Both the position numbers and the translations under genes were made by a program. DNA of 8,107 nt, taken from contig CAZHSN010000171.1 of NCBI GenBank assembly GCA_964535125.1, positions 1 through 8,107 on the forward strand. Direction: 5' to 3'. This stretch comes from CAZHSN01 sp964535125. Lineage in GTDB: Bacteria > Armatimonadota > HRBIN16. Under the pieces are notes generated by a model. It was given only the letters and a program-made list of their open reading frames with translations. It was not told where the DNA came from and ran no database searches. The stretch's first letter is position 1. The number at the start of each line of letters is the position of its first letter. Shown in pieces: positions 7,013 to 8,107 of this stretch.

Positions 7013-7884
7013 GCCGACCGGTACACCTGACGCAGCCGGTCCATCGTAACCCGCGTATAGATCTGCGTCGTCAGTATGCTGGCGTGTCCCAGCAACTCCT
7101 GCACCACTCTCAGATCGGCTCCGCCCTCCAGCAGATGCACCGCGAAGGAATGGCGCAAGGTGTGCGGACTGATTGACACGGACAAGCCGGCCAGGCGGCT
7201 GGCGCGTTGCAAACGCACCCAGTACTGGTACCGCGAAATGGCCCGACCGTGTTGACTGAGAAACACATATGCCTCGCTCCGGTTGTTGGCCAACCGCGGC
7301 CTGACGTGTTCCAGATAGGCCAATAGCTCATCGCGCGTACGTTCGGCGAACGGAGTCCAGCGCTCCTTTTGGCCTTTGCCGATGATCCGGACAAACATCT
7401 CGGTGAGGTCCAGATCCGCCAGACACAACCCGCACGTCTCGCTGACGCGCAACCCGCAGGCATATGTCAGCTCGAACATGGCGCGATCCCGCCGGCTCAG
7501 TGTGTCGCCGTCTGAACAGGCATCCAGTATCCGCTCCACATCAGTCAGGGATATCGCCTTGGGGAGCGCGACCGTCTCCCGACGGGATGCCCGCTTTAGT
7601 CGTACGGTCTCGCTGGCGACTCCTTCGACCACCAAGTAGCGGGTAAACGCCCTGACGGCTGACAGCTTGCGCGATATGCTGTTGGCTTGCAGCCCCTGCC
7701 GATTCAGCGCCTGACTGAACGACAGCAGGGTCTCTTCGGTGCAGTCGTCTGGGATGCTTCGGTCATGCGACGCCAGATGCGCTTCATACTGCCGCAGGTC
7801 CCGTTGATAGGCGTCCAGTGTGTGTGAAGAAGCACCCTTCTCCACTTGCAGCCAAGCCAGAAACTGACTGATCAGCGGATGCAT
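6997..7884 (-). CDS. xerD: Tyrosine recombinase XerD-like
   Basis: A 295-residue site-specific tyrosine recombinase, the usual Xer length (about 300), which resolves chromosome dimers at dif with a partner recombinase. An N-terminal SAM-like core-binding domain (about 1-88) with SSHTLDAYQRDLRQYEAHL (19-37) is followed by the catalytic domain. Active-site residues are all visible: Arg146 (ACGLRVSE), Lys170 (IIGKGQKER), His241 and Arg244 (SPHTLRHSF), His267 (LLGHASILTTQ) and nucleophile Tyr276 (QIYTRV). GGADLRVVQELLGH and the C-terminal HPRA favour XerD, but XerC also shares HPRA, so the C/D choice is less sure than the family. The ATG at 7884 gives the family's N-terminus; a longer frame to 7995 would extend over the upstream gene with unrelated sequence. 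The start overlaps the upstream stop by 13 nt, suggesting coupled translation. No dif site was recognised. Confidence 0.93.
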   Translation of the reverse strand: MHPLISQFLAWLQVEKGASSHTLDAYQRDLRQYEAHLASHDRSIPDDCTEETLLSFSQALNRQGLQANSISRKLSAVRAFTRYLVVEGVASETVRLKRASRRETVALPKAISLTDVERILDACSDGDTLSRRDRAMFELTYACGLRVSETCGLCLADLDLTEMFVRIIGKGQKERWTPFAERTRDELLAYLEHVRPRLANNRSEAYVFLSQHGRAISRYQYWVRLQRASRLAGLSVSISPHTLRHSFAVHLLEGGADLRVVQELLGHASILTTQIYTRVTMDRLRQVYRSAHPRA

Positions 7885-8107
7885 GGCGGCGGTCGGTACG
7901 GTTGTCGCGGTTTGGAGATCGCAGGGGGTTTCAAATAGACAGGCTGCAGCCCCAACGGATCGTCTCCCCGTCCGGCGGCGATCTTCTCCGCACACAGGCG
8001 CAACGCGGCAGCCTCATCAGGACCATCGGCGCGTATGTGGACTGTGACCGGCCACGGCAGCAGAAACTCCGACGGCAACTGCCCGATGACCACCGGCGGC
8101 CTAAGCC
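7872..8107 (-). CDS. tsaB: Probable TsaB C-terminus (5' end outside window)
   Basis: The last 77 codons of a gene cut by the right edge; the frame is open to the edge, so the GTG at 8093 is probably internal. The visible part has a beta-strand and turn (PVTVHIRADGPDEAA), a helix (AAALRLCAEKIAAGRG) and the ending DDPLGLQPVYLKPPAISKPR. This resembles the C-terminus of TsaB, the dimerisation subunit of the t6A37 tRNA-modification complex, where a helix ending in an LAAG-like turn is followed by a P-L/V-YLR motif. The catalytic-fold N-terminal half is not visible, so the call rests on a short region. The last 10 residues are Pro/Arg-rich and look like a poorly conserved tail. Its stop overlaps the xerD-like start by 13 nt, so the two are probably co-transcribed. 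Confidence 0.55.
   Translation of the reverse strand, partial: LRPPVVIGQLPSEFLLPWPVTVHIRADGPDEAAALRLCAEKIAAGRGDDPLGLQPVYLKPPAISKPRQPYRPPPCIR

Noticed and set aside
7885..7995. Extended start of the xerD-like gene at 7995
   Set aside because: The extra 37 residues lie within the upstream gene, do not resemble a Xer N-terminus and would make the protein longer than the family norm.
1..8107. CRISPR array, tRNA, insertion sequence or integrated element near the tyrosine recombinase
   Set aside because: No repeated units, transposase, attachment-like repeats or tRNA cloverleaf were seen, and the recombinase has housekeeping Xer features rather than those of a phage integrase.

Overview
The window reads as an ordinary chromosomal stretch from a fairly GC-rich, Gram-negative-type bacterium: Mfd, XerD and TsaB-like genes, ATG/GTG starts with weak to moderate Shine-Dalgarno sites, and tight packing. 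The mix of Mfd, a nitrilase, an AMMECR1-domain protein, an ABC exporter and a lone GH5-like enzyme would suit the Planctomycetes-Verrucomicrobia-Chlamydiae group. That placement is a weak guess, because no marker gene in the window settles it.

Layout. From 5791 down to 1 a leftward gene block runs mfd -> nitrilase-family hydrolase -> AMMECR1-domain protein -> ABC exporter, which is cut by the left edge. The gaps are 10, 4 and 56 nt, with no visible terminator between genes, so this is probably one transcription unit headed by mfd. From 5792 to 5965 lies the only sizeable intergenic region, 174 bp between divergent genes, with two adjacent small stem-loops. A GH5-type glycoside hydrolase runs rightward (5966-7012). 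Its 3' end overlaps by 16 nt the 3' end of a leftward xerD-like tyrosine recombinase gene (6997-7884). The recombinase start overlaps by 13 nt the end of a leftward gene cut by the right edge, probably tsaB.

How the genes fit together. Mfd (transcription-coupled repair) and the Xer recombinase (chromosome dimer resolution) are housekeeping DNA-maintenance genes, and TsaB belongs to tRNA t6A synthesis. The nitrilase/AMMECR1 pair is the least understood part: the two genes are close enough for translational coupling, and no MEMO or radical-SAM partner of AMMECR1 is visible. The glycoside hydrolase keeps the full set of GH5 catalytic-site residues but shows no signal peptide, so it probably acts in the cytoplasm.

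No tRNA, rRNA, CRISPR array, insertion sequence, phage gene or clear defence module was found. I see no strong candidate for a new multi-gene system. The second-look items are mostly about gene architecture and about the two poorly characterised proteins.
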